From positions 1-26,334 of the IMG/VR virus record IMGVR_UViG_3300021475_000051: a stretch of 26,334 bases of DNA; one strand, written 5' to 3'. This stretch comes from a virus. Position 1 is the stretch's first letter. Each line of letters begins with the position of its first letter. The notes beneath the pieces were generated by a model that made no database searches, had not been told where the DNA came from, and worked only from the letters and a program-made list of their open reading frames with translations. The position numbers and the translations under genes were made by a program. This document shows, piece after piece, positions 1 through 7,740 of this stretch.

Positions 1-54
1 GATCCTCACGGCCACGGCCCGGAGCTGCTGCGCGTACTGCCTCACGGTGGTCAC
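1..54 (-). CDS. 5' end of a further late gene (partial)
   Basis: Only the first 18 codons lie in the window. A GTG at 54-52 overlaps the TGA of the preceding tail gene (GTGA), the coupling seen at many junctions here; a second in-frame GTG at 45-43 is an alternative start. The visible residues (MTTVRQYAQQLRAVAVRI) look like the start of an amphipathic helix. No function can be assigned. It follows two short tail proteins, so another tail or accessory gene is likely. Confidence 0.45.
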   Translation of the reverse strand, partial: MTTVRQYAQQLRAVAVRI

Positions 55-581
55 AGCGGCAGTACCGTCAGGCTGCGGTCCACGAACGTGCCGGTGCCGG
101 ACAGGACCCGGTACTTCGCCGTGAACGTGTTGGACCCCGGGGTGAGGCCGGTCACCAGGAACAGTCCGGACACCCGCCCCCCGTTCGTGCCGAAGGGGCC
201 GCCCACCGCGTGGGCGTCGGTCGCCGCGATGGAGCTGGACCCGCTCACCGCCACACCCATGACGGAGAACCCGGTGCCCGAATTGGCCATGGCGCTGTAC
301 GGGGCGATCAGCGCCTGTGTCCCGGTGACCGTGGCCACCGCCGGTCCCGACGTGGCCAGGTCCGTGTAGGACGTGCTGGTGGTCGTCTCGGACGTGGCCA
401 CGCTCGCGGACGTGATGGTCCGCGCGGCCAGGGCGTTGGCGGCCGTGGAGATGAACCACTGACCGGCGGCGGACGCCTTCGCGGGGGCCGTCTCATTGAA
501 CAGGTCCCGTACGTACTGATTGAACTGGGCGGCGGTGAAGACGTTTCCCGCGACCGCTGTCATGGGAGTGGACCAGGCCAT
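51..581 (-). CDS. Short minor tail / virion surface protein, copy 2 of a tandem pair
   Basis: This 176-aa protein is a paralogue of the gene just upstream. Both begin with MxWxxPMTAVAGxV, continue with a helical stretch (AAQ-N-VRD...ETAPAxAS), have a Ser/Thr-rich middle (SETTTSTxYTDLAT), and end with a conserved segment (GLTPGSNTFTAKYR, then SGTGTF). The second half looks like a beta-sandwich. I recognise the family as small proteins common downstream of tail-tip genes in Streptomyces phages; the exact role (fibre or adhesin subunit) is inferred. The ATG at 581 is preceded by a GAGAGGGG ribosome site, and the gap to the previous stop is 12 nt. Confidence 0.75.
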   Translation of the reverse strand: MAWSTPMTAVAGNVFTAAQFNQYVRDLFNETAPAKASAAGQWFISTAANALAARTITSASVATSETTTSTSYTDLATSGPAVATVTGTQALIAPYSAMANSGTGFSVMGVAVSGSSSIAATDAHAVGGPFGTNGGRVSGLFLVTGLTPGSNTFTAKYRVLSGTGTFVDRSLTVLPL

Positions 582-696
582 AGTGCACCCCTCTCAGAGC
601 GGCATGACGACGATGCGGCGGGACAGGAAGGTGCCGGTGCCGGACGACACCCGGTACTTCGCCGTGAACGTGTTGGACCCCGGGGTGAGGCCGGTC
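88..696. repeat. Direct DNA repeat shared by the tandem tail paralogues
   Basis: Bases 88-153 and 631-696 align over 66 bp with mismatches only in a three-base block (103-105 versus 646-648). The last 48 bp, 106-153 and 649-696, are identical. The copies lie 543 bp apart and encode the same region of the two paralogues, around GSNTFTAKYR. The coordinates given span both copies. The near identity next to diverged coding sequence suggests recent duplication or gene conversion. Confidence 0.9.
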
Positions 697-1121
697 TCCA
701 GGACGGTCGTCCCGGCCGTGACGGAGTCGGTGTTCGCGTTGCCCATTCCCCGCGTGTCGGCTGACGCCAGCGACGTGGCCCCGGAGATGTCATAGGCGAT
801 GCGCGTGGTCCCGGCCCCTGAGTTCTGGGTGGTGCCGGCCACGACCACCAGGGCCATCGTCCCCGTGGTCACCGTGACGGCGGGGCCGGGCGTCGCCAGG
901 TCGGTGTACGTGGTGCTGGTCGTGGTCTCCGACGTCGTCACCGTGGCCGTCTGGCCCAGCCGCTGCACGATGGAGTTGGGGGCGTCCACGACGAAGTACC
1001 CGCTCACCGTGGAGGCGTTCGCCGGGGCCGTCTCCAGCAGGTTGTCCCGGACCGACTGGTTCCACTGGGCGGCGGTCAGCACGCTGCCCGCCACGGCGGT
1101 CATGGGCGCGGTCCAGGACAT
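594..1121 (-). CDS. Short minor tail / virion surface protein, copy 1 of a tandem pair
   Basis: This 175-aa protein shares its whole layout with the downstream 176-aa paralogue: the MSWTAPMTAVAGSV start, a helical N-terminal part, a Thr-rich centre and the GSNTFTAKYR motif near the C-terminus. The middle third (about residues 95-150) differs most between the copies, as expected if an exposed surface diverges while the fold and assembly region are kept. The ATG at 1121 has GGAG about 8 nt upstream and lies 4 nt after the previous stop. A minor tail or receptor-contact role is inferred from position and family resemblance. Confidence 0.75.
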   Translation of the reverse strand: MSWTAPMTAVAGSVLTAAQWNQSVRDNLLETAPANASTVSGYFVVDAPNSIVQRLGQTATVTTSETTTSTTYTDLATPGPAVTVTTGTMALVVVAGTTQNSGAGTTRIAYDISGATSLASADTRGMGNANTDSVTAGTTVLETGLTPGSNTFTAKYRVSSGTGTFLSRRIVVMPL

Positions 1122-1125
1122 CCGG

Positions 1126-1401
1126 CTACTCCGTTCCTGCGGTCTTGCGCGGCGCGCGCTTGCGGGGCGTGACGGCGGCCCGGGACACCTTCTCCGGTGC
1201 CAGGTCGGCCACGTCGTCCGCCCCGTCCGCTTCCTGCGGCCACGGCTCCGGGGCCGGGACGTCGCTGCGGGCGGGGGACCCCACCTGGGTCTCCGGGTCC
1301 TCCAACCGCTTCTCCAGTGCCTCCAGCCGCTCGATCAGCGGGCCCAGCGCGCCCTCCAGCAGCTGCCGGATCTCCTCGCGGATGACTCCCTGTACGGACA
1401 C
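1126..1401 (-). CDS. Small charged helical protein, unknown function
   Basis: A 91-aa protein. Residues 1-36 form a probable amphipathic helix or coiled coil (VIREEIRQLL, then LIERLEALEKRLED). The rest is low-complexity, Pro/Ala/Glu-rich, and ends in a basic patch (TPRKRAPRKT). The GTG start at 1401 is backed by a GGAGAGGAG ribosome site in the 13-nt gap after the upstream TAG. Similar small proteins occur among actinophage tail-tip genes, but I know no function. A self-associating N-terminus with a disordered tail would fit an assembly or linker role; this is inference. Confidence 0.7.
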   Translation of the reverse strand: MSVQGVIREEIRQLLEGALGPLIERLEALEKRLEDPETQVGSPARSDVPAPEPWPQEADGADDVADLAPEKVSRAAVTPRKRAPRKTAGTE

Positions 1402-1414
1402 GTGATCTCCTCTC

Positions 1415-1756
1415 CTACGCCGGTACCGGGACCCCGTGGTCCCGGTTCTCGTCTCTCAGGTCGTCCACGCTCTGGCCGTGCGGCAGGCCCACCTTCACGG
1501 CCTCCGGGTGCTCCGGCGGGTACCAGTTGCGGGTGTGCGGCAGCGGGCGGACGGCCAGCACCGCCATGGCGTCTCGCACGAACTCCGGGTCGGGCCATTC
1601 GATCATGTCCAGCTGGAGGCAGTAGGAACAGCGGAAGACCGGGAGCGGTGTGCCGTACGCCCGGTCCCCCTCCAGCAGCCATTCCGCGTTGGAGCAGCCG
1701 GGCCGGGAGCAGTCCCCGATCCACTGGCCGCTGTAGATCCGCGCCTGCACGGTCAT
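1415..1756 (-). CDS. Zinc-ribbon-like actinophage protein
   Basis: A 113-aa protein with two cysteine pairs: CSRPGC (residues about 16-21) and CSYC (about 44-47), consistent with one zinc site. The C-terminal half carries a conserved stretch (DAMAVLAVRPLP, then TRNWYPPEHPEA) and ends with HGQSVDDLRDEN. I recognise it as a widespread actinophage family usually annotated as hypothetical and found near tail genes. The ATG at 1756 overlaps the upstream TGA (ATGA), so translation is likely coupled to the tail-tip gene. No catalytic motif is visible; a structural or binding role is inferred. Confidence 0.75.
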   Translation of the reverse strand: MTVQARIYSGQWIGDCSRPGCSNAEWLLEGDRAYGTPLPVFRCSYCLQLDMIEWPDPEFVRDAMAVLAVRPLPHTRNWYPPEHPEAVKVGLPHGQSVDDLRDENRDHGVPVPA

Positions 1757-4614
1757 GTGCCGAGCCTCCCCACGTTGAAGACCCCCCGCAACGGGTCGTT
1801 GAAGACGAAGACCGTAGCCGGGTCGTCCTGGGACGGAGGGTCCCACACGCCCTGGTCGAACCCGGCCCCGCGCAGGTCGAACGTGAACGGGTTCGCCGAT
1901 CCGAAGGACCCGACCATCTCACAGCCCAGGACCACGGCGTGAACAGGCGGCTTGCCCCAGTCCATCCGGTCGGCCTGGTGCGCCACGTGCTCCACGTAGA
2001 ACTCCGCGTTCAGGCCCAGCTCCCCGTTGACGACCCGAATCAGGTCGGACACGGTCCGGGACACGATCTGCACGAAGTGCACCGGATCGGAGCAGACGAC
2101 CCGGATCTGGATCAGCGGCCGGCGCTCCGCGTACTTCGCCAGGACCGTCTGCGCGATGGCGTCCGCGTCCCCGGCCCCGGCCCACGGCACCGTGTCCGGG
2201 TACGCCTTCGTGCCGTGCTCCGCCGTGGACGTGGGGTCCGACCGGGAGACCGTCACCGTGTTGGCCACCGGAACCGAGTAGGCGCGTAGCTGCATCCCGG
2301 TCACGATGACGTCAGCGGACGTGGCCGTGAGCGTGACCGTGGTGGACAGCCCCGACGTCCGGCTGATGGACACGGTCAGTGTGCCGGCCCCGGTCACGGC
2401 GTAGTCCGTCCCGGCCACGGGGGTGATCGCGCCCAGGAACGGGTCGGAGGCCACTGCCTGGAGCGTGACCGGCTGCCCGGTGGTCACGCTGATCGTGGAC
2501 GTGGTGGACCACACGGCGGACGGGAGTGCCGCGATGGCGCGCTGCCCCACTTGGAACGTGACGGAGTTGATGATGTCCCGCCACCCGTGCGTGTAGGTGA
2601 CCGGGTCGGTGTAGGACAGCCCAGTGGCGGCCGGTACCGCGCAGTCGATGGCGGCGGCGGTGAACACGCCCTGCTCCTCCAGGGACTGGTCACGGAGCAG
2701 CCGGTGCGTCCGGTCGCGGAACACGAACGTGCCGTCCGGCCCGGCGTAGGCGATCGACGGCGGTCCCTCCGACTTCATGAGGTCCGACAGCGCGTCCCCG
2801 GCGGCGGTGGCGTCCAGCCACCACCACGGCATGACGGTCGCCCCCGGGTCGATGTCCCGGGGACCGGTCCAGCCCACCGCGTCCAGGATGATGTTCACCG
2901 CGTCCCCGGTCCGGATCCCGGAGTACAGCGTGGTGGTCACGGGCGTGGTCTGGATAGCGGCGGCGGAGTCCAGGAACGTGAAGTCCACCGTGCGGTTGTT
3001 GCGGTCCGCGTGCACGGTGTAGTCATCGATCCGGCCCGCGAACAGCGGGTACGTGTTGCCCCCGAACTGCACCTGGCCCGCCATGGGCCGGGCCGCGTCC
3101 AGGTTCCCGTTCAGCGGGGAGCTGGTGACGTCCGGGCTGTAGACGCGCCGGGTGTTGTCCACGGTGAAGGACGCGGTGCCGAGCGCGGCCGGGCTGATCT
3201 GCCGCATCTGGTCGCGCCCGTACGCCCACGCCGCGCCGGAGGACAGGATGTCCTGTCCCACCTGGTCCAGCGGGGACGGGGTGATCCGGTCCTCCGGCAG
3301 GGACGGGTCCATGAGCAGCAGCCCGTAGACGTAGAACACCTGGGACGTGGGCGGGGTGAGCCCGAACTTGAAGCGCACCGCCGCACGGGCTGCGGTGGCC
3401 GGCGCGGTCAGGGTCTGGACCAGGTGCGTCCACGTCCCGGCCGCGATGGTGGACAGGGACCCGAAAGACGTGGAGATGAAGGTGTCGGCGGCGGTGTACC
3501 AGTCCACGCACGTGCGCACGTCGCCCCACGCCGCAGGAGTCCATGCCCAGCAGTCCGCCACATAGGGCATGCCGGCCGTCACGGACCCGGACGCGGTGCG
3601 CGGGGCCTGGGTCATGCCGCCGCTGGTCGTCACACCGTCCGGGGTCACCACGGCCACGGGGACCCGGCGGCTGGACATGTACAGGCTGTCGCTCCACCCC
3701 ACGGACGCGCCCACCCCGGTCCACCCGGTGGTGCCGCCGGGGAAGTAGGGGTTCGCATTCAGGATCCGGCCGGCGGCGGCCAGCCCGGTCTGCGGCCAGT
3801 CCACGGCCCAGGTGTAGTCCGGCAGCCCCTCCGGCCCGCACTGGTCCCAGGGCCCGTTCACAGGGGCGGCGGCGGCACCGAAGGCGGTACCGGACCCGAA
3901 GGCGGTCTGGGCCTGGGCGACGCCGGCCCCCGCGCCGGGCGCGATCTTGATGGAGAGGGACACGCCCACGTCGCCGTCCCAGCTCCCGATGGAGTTCGTG
4001 GACGTGGTGCGCTGGGCCTGGAGTCCTGCCGCGAGAGCTGCCGCGTTGTCCCACACGCCCAGCGTCAGGGCGTGGAACGGGGTCGCCGTGGAGCGGCTGG
4101 TGTCGGACGGTGAGATGGTCGTGGAGACCAGGCTTCCGGACAGCCCCCATACCGTCATGAGCCAGGAGTTGGCGGCCGACGTGGTCAGCTGGGCCTGCTG
4201 CCGCGAGATGCTGGGCACCTCGCTGGTCCCGGCGACCGTGGCCGACACCTCGATCGGTGTGGACGTGTCGGTGCCGGTGTAGGAGAAGATCTGCGCGAGG
4301 ACGTCCGGTGTCCCGGCGGGCCACGCGGCGGTGGAGAACGTCCAGATCTGGAACGACCCCTCCGTCCCGGTGGCGACCCTGCGCCACACCTCCACGGTGG
4401 GGGGCTGGAACGACCCCGCCGCCGTGGCCGCGCGCCGCCGCTGCACCAGGGTCCAGCCGGCAGGCGGTGTGCTGTTCGTGTTGCAGTCGAACAGCAGCAC
4501 GGCCAGCAGCAGGTTCCCGGCCACGACTCCGGCGGGCACGCCGGCACCGACCACGCCGGACGCCGGCACGGTCCCGCTGATGGGCAGCCCGGCTGCCCCG
4601 AACGCGATGGCCAC
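1753..4614 (-). CDS. Large tail-tip / baseplate hub-like minor tail protein with carbohydrate-binding-like insert
   Basis: A 953-aa protein directly after the tape measure. Residues 1-230 form a beta-rich, Thr/Ser-rich domain and 230-255 an Ala/Gly linker. Residues about 285-435 look like a jelly-roll carbohydrate-binding module (opening NPYFPGGTTGWTG; Trp-rich strands DCWAWTP and DWYTAAD). The rest, from about 445, resembles siphophage hub/tail-associated proteins (YGRDQMRQ, SFTVDNTRRVYSPD, PLFAGRIDDY). No separate distal tail gene follows the tape measure, so this protein may combine those functions. GTG start, three bases after the tape measure stop. Wall-glycan recognition is inferred from the insert; tail location rests on gene order and hub-type motifs. 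Confidence 0.8.
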   Translation of the reverse strand: MAIAFGAAGLPISGTVPASGVVGAGVPAGVVAGNLLLAVLLFDCNTNSTPPAGWTLVQRRRAATAAGSFQPPTVEVWRRVATGTEGSFQIWTFSTAAWPAGTPDVLAQIFSYTGTDTSTPIEVSATVAGTSEVPSISRQQAQLTTSAANSWLMTVWGLSGSLVSTTISPSDTSRSTATPFHALTLGVWDNAAALAAGLQAQRTTSTNSIGSWDGDVGVSLSIKIAPGAGAGVAQAQTAFGSGTAFGAAAAPVNGPWDQCGPEGLPDYTWAVDWPQTGLAAAGRILNANPYFPGGTTGWTGVGASVGWSDSLYMSSRRVPVAVVTPDGVTTSGGMTQAPRTASGSVTAGMPYVADCWAWTPAAWGDVRTCVDWYTAADTFISTSFGSLSTIAAGTWTHLVQTLTAPATAARAAVRFKFGLTPPTSQVFYVYGLLLMDPSLPEDRITPSPLDQVGQDILSSGAAWAYGRDQMRQISPAALGTASFTVDNTRRVYSPDVTSSPLNGNLDAARPMAGQVQFGGNTYPLFAGRIDDYTVHADRNNRTVDFTFLDSAAAIQTTPVTTTLYSGIRTGDAVNIILDAVGWTGPRDIDPGATVMPWWWLDATAAGDALSDLMKSEGPPSIAYAGPDGTFVFRDRTHRLLRDQSLEEQGVFTAAAIDCAVPAATGLSYTDPVTYTHGWRDIINSVTFQVGQRAIAALPSAVWSTTSTISVTTGQPVTLQAVASDPFLGAITPVAGTDYAVTGAGTLTVSISRTSGLSTTVTLTATSADVIVTGMQLRAYSVPVANTVTVSRSDPTSTAEHGTKAYPDTVPWAGAGDADAIAQTVLAKYAERRPLIQIRVVCSDPVHFVQIVSRTVSDLIRVVNGELGLNAEFYVEHVAHQADRMDWGKPPVHAVVLGCEMVGSFGSANPFTFDLRGAGFDQGVWDPPSQDDPATVFVFNDPLRGVFNVGRLGT

Positions 4615-4617
4615 GGG

Positions 4618-7600
4618 TCACGGCCCCGTGGGGATGATGCCGCGCAACCGGTTCTCCCGCTTGGCCTGCTGGAGGGAGGCGACCAGCCAGTTCATCATGT
4701 CCCGCTGGCTGCCGATCACGCCCTGGTTCACCACCGTCAGATTGATCGTGACCCCCAACTGGTCCTTCGGCCCCAGGACCCGCTCCGGTCGCCCGGTCCG
4801 GTTGATGGCCAGGGTGGCCCCGGGCATGAGCAGGCCGCCGGAGTCGTACCCCATCGGGGGCAGGCTGGCGTTCGCCTGCTGCACCCGGGTGATGTTGCCG
4901 TACCGGGAGACGATGTAGCGAATGGCGGCGGCCACGTTGGCGACCGGGTTGAGGATGCCGAGCGACCGCAGCCCGGCGGGTACGTAATGGTCGAACGTCC
5001 CCGGGATCGTCTGCGCGAGCCCCTGGGACGGGTGGCCCAGCTGGGCGTTGATGTCCGTGCGGTTGACCGCCGACGCGTTCCACCCGGACTCGCGGGTGAT
5101 GAGCGTGTTCATCCCGGAGTACCACTGACCGGCCGTCCCGGGCGGAGGGACGTGGGCGGCGGCCATGGCCGACTTGATCACGGCCAGGTGCTGCCCGGTC
5201 GGGATGACCCCACCCATGGACACCATGGCCGCGTTGAACGCCTTCGCGTACGCGGACGTGATCGACTTGACCACGGGGGTCACGTTGTCCAGCACGGACC
5301 CGCGCATGCCCGCCTGCACCCCGGCGTCGGTCGGCAGGGTGTACGACACGGCCAGCCCATGGCGGCCGGTGACCGGGCCGCCCGTGGCGAACCCGGCCGC
5401 CTTGAGCACCTGCTTGCGCAGTCGTGCCACGGCGTAGTGGCCTCCCGCCGCGCGTACCTCCTTCGCCGTCCACACGTGCTCGTTGTCGGACAGCTTGGCG
5501 TCGATGTCGTCGCTGGTCTCCGTGCCCGGCCCCCGCACGGGTCCGCCGCCCGCGTACGTGAAACCGGTCGTGGACGTATAGGTGTGACCGCTGATCTTTC
5601 CTTCCGGCACCCCGTTGAAACTCACGGTGACCGGGACGGTCTTCGCCTTGATTCCACCCAGGGATTTGTTCACGGAATCGGCGAATGAATCGAACGCCTT
5701 ACTGGCCGTCCTGAGTTTCGGGCCGAGTCCGGGGATCCACCCGAACATGGCGGTGGCCCCGTGCAGGATGTCCCCGGCCATCTTGAGGAAGCCCTGGACG
5801 ATAAACCGTATGGCAGGCTGAATCCCGTTGGTCCACAGCCACATGAACGCCGTGGCCAGGGGGTGGATAACCCACTTGTCCAGGAAGTTCCACGTGTCCA
5901 CGGCGGCTGTCTGGATCTCGGCCCAGGCCTGTTTCCAGTGCAGTGCCAGATAAGCGAGCGGTGCCAGCGGGCCGAGAATGAGCAGGGCGAACTGGCCCAG
6001 CCCGTGAGTGAGGAATCCGTACACCTCGTCCCATATATTCTTGACGAATCCCCACGTGGCTTTCCACGCGGTCTGGAACCAGGTCGTCTTCGTGGCGATG
6101 AGGACGATGGCCGCCACCAGGGCGACTATCCCGATCACTACCCACGTGATCGGGGAGGCGAGCAGCGCCGTGGTCATGGCCCAGGTGGCGGCGATGGCCG
6201 GGCCCAGGGCGGCGGTCCACAGCCAGGTCGCGGCCGTCACTACGCCGGTCGCCACGGCGCTGGCTCCCAGCACCACGTTGCGGGCGATCATGGACGCGGT
6301 GCTGCTGACCAGGCTCACGACCGACGTGACCAGGGACGTGTTCCACAGCCAGGTGGCCGCCGTGGTGGTGGCGGTCCACAGTGCCTGGAGCCGGAGCTGG
6401 ACCCAGACCAGCGCCATCTGCGCCCGCAGCAGCACCATCTGTACCCGGCTCGCGCCGTTGGCCGTGGAGAACAGCCACGTGGCGGCGGCGGCGGCCCCCG
6501 TGTAGATCGCGTACAGCTTCATGGCCAGGTTCACGGCCACGATGGCGTTCACCACCTGGTTCAGCACCGGGACCGGGAGCGCGGCCAGGATCCTGGCCAG
6601 GGTCTCCGCCACCTTGAGGCCGATCCCGGTCAGCGGGCCCAGGCCACCGCCCACGTGGGTCAGCGCGGTGGCGATCTGCTCGAACGCGGCCCCCACCTTG
6701 GGGCCGTCCGCCTTCGCGGTGGCGAAGAACTTCTGGACCCCGGAGTCACTGCCCGCCGTCGCCCCCCACTCCGCGAACTTCGCCGTGAGCTTCGTCAGGC
6801 CGCCGGTCACCCCGGAGGCCATGGGCACGAAGGCGTCCAGGATCCCCGCGAAGCCGATGGCCAGGTTGCGGCCGATGTTGAGGAAGTCGGACAGCGCCCC
6901 GCCCGCGAGGCCGGAGATGTCCTTGCCGAACTTGGAGAAGACCTGGCCCCCGGTGCCGGCCCCGATGTTCTCCACGAAGGACTGGATCACCCCGGAGGCC
7001 TCTTTCACCACCGGGGTCAGCTTCGGCAGGAGACCCTGGAGCTTCTCGATACCGATGGTGAAGACCGGCATCGTGCTGCCCGACAGGGAGTCGGACCATT
7101 TCTTGAACGCGTCCGTGAGGCCGGAGTAGGCCACGGCTGTGGCACGGGTCGCCGGGGGCAGCCCTGCCAGCGTCTGGTTGTACGCGGCCTGGGCGTCCTT
7201 GACCTTGTCCTGGGCTGCCTTCTGGTCGGCCAGCGCCTTGACGTACGCCTTACCCCCGGTGGTCGCCAGGGACTGGGCCTTGGCCGTCGCCTCCGTCGCC
7301 TCCTTCTGGGCCGCGCTGTACCCCTTGGCCCCGGTGGAGGCCAGCGTCTGGGCCTTCTGGTGCGCGTCCGATGCCTGCTTGAGAGCGTCCTCATAGGCCA
7401 CGCCGCTCTTCGTCGCCTGCTTCTTGGCGTCGGCGGCGGCCAGGTCCGCCTTCGCCTGGGCTGTGGTGATCGCGGCGTACTGCTTGGAGGCGTCGGAGAT
7501 CGCGGCGAACTGTGGCTTCACGGCGGCGGCGAAAGCCCCGGCCGCCGCGCCGGCCCCGATGAAGCTGGTGGCGATCGCGCCCACGCCCGCGACCACGGGG

Positions 7601-7737
7601 GCGATGGCCGGCAGCAGCGTGGTCTGGAGCGCCTGCGCGCCGATCGCTCCGAACGCCTTGATCGTCTTCTCGGCCGGGTCCGTGTCGGCGGAGATGCGGA
7701 CGAACCCGGCCCCGATCAGGACACCGCCAATGGACAC
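4618..7737 (-). CDS. Tape measure protein with lytic transglycosylase-like domain
   Basis: A 1039-aa protein that sets tail length and usually passes into the cell at injection. The N-terminus (MSIGGVLIGAGFVRISAD) is typical of actinophage tape measures. Residues about 85-200 are an Ala/Lys/Gln coiled coil with three imperfect repeats of about 25 residues. Residues about 400-620 are hydrophobic, with recurring AATWLW-type motifs and membrane-like stretches. Near the C-terminus lies a lysozyme/transglycosylase signature, TRESGWNASAVN with putative catalytic Glu883, then GLAQTIPGTF. GTG start at 7737, three bases after the chaperone stop, with GGAG inside the preceding gene. Bases about 5570-6090 have lower GC than their surroundings, suggesting a mosaic segment. 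Confidence 0.95.
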   Translation of the reverse strand: MSIGGVLIGAGFVRISADTDPAEKTIKAFGAIGAQALQTTLLPAIAPVVAGVGAIATSFIGAGAAAGAFAAAVKPQFAAISDASKQYAAITTAQAKADLAAADAKKQATKSGVAYEDALKQASDAHQKAQTLASTGAKGYSAAQKEATEATAKAQSLATTGGKAYVKALADQKAAQDKVKDAQAAYNQTLAGLPPATRATAVAYSGLTDAFKKWSDSLSGSTMPVFTIGIEKLQGLLPKLTPVVKEASGVIQSFVENIGAGTGGQVFSKFGKDISGLAGGALSDFLNIGRNLAIGFAGILDAFVPMASGVTGGLTKLTAKFAEWGATAGSDSGVQKFFATAKADGPKVGAAFEQIATALTHVGGGLGPLTGIGLKVAETLARILAALPVPVLNQVVNAIVAVNLAMKLYAIYTGAAAAATWLFSTANGASRVQMVLLRAQMALVWVQLRLQALWTATTTAATWLWNTSLVTSVVSLVSSTASMIARNVVLGASAVATGVVTAATWLWTAALGPAIAATWAMTTALLASPITWVVIGIVALVAAIVLIATKTTWFQTAWKATWGFVKNIWDEVYGFLTHGLGQFALLILGPLAPLAYLALHWKQAWAEIQTAAVDTWNFLDKWVIHPLATAFMWLWTNGIQPAIRFIVQGFLKMAGDILHGATAMFGWIPGLGPKLRTASKAFDSFADSVNKSLGGIKAKTVPVTVSFNGVPEGKISGHTYTSTTGFTYAGGGPVRGPGTETSDDIDAKLSDNEHVWTAKEVRAAGGHYAVARLRKQVLKAAGFATGGPVTGRHGLAVSYTLPTDAGVQAGMRGSVLDNVTPVVKSITSAYAKAFNAAMVSMGGVIPTGQHLAVIKSAMAAAHVPPPGTAGQWYSGMNTLITRESGWNASAVNRTDINAQLGHPSQGLAQTIPGTFDHYVPAGLRSLGILNPVANVAAAIRYIVSRYGNITRVQQANASLPPMGYDSGGLLMPGATLAINRTGRPERVLGPKDQLGVTINLTVVNQGVIGSQRDMMNWLVASLQQAKRENRLRGIIPTGP

Positions 7738-7740
7738 GGG

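Noticed and set aside
799-2289. Long open frame on the plus strand (496 aa), and similar ones at 2551-4113, 5761-8130, 14275-16224, 16294-19503 and 19388-21730
   Set aside because: They lie opposite well-supported minus-strand genes and encode Arg/Gly/Pro/Val-rich chains without recognisable domains, as expected of antisense frames in very GC-rich DNA.
4612-4620. Identical TGACCCGTG junctions on both sides of the tape measure (also 7735-7743)
   Set aside because: Only nine bases are shared, which can arise from stop-start spacing preference; not enough to claim a recombination site.
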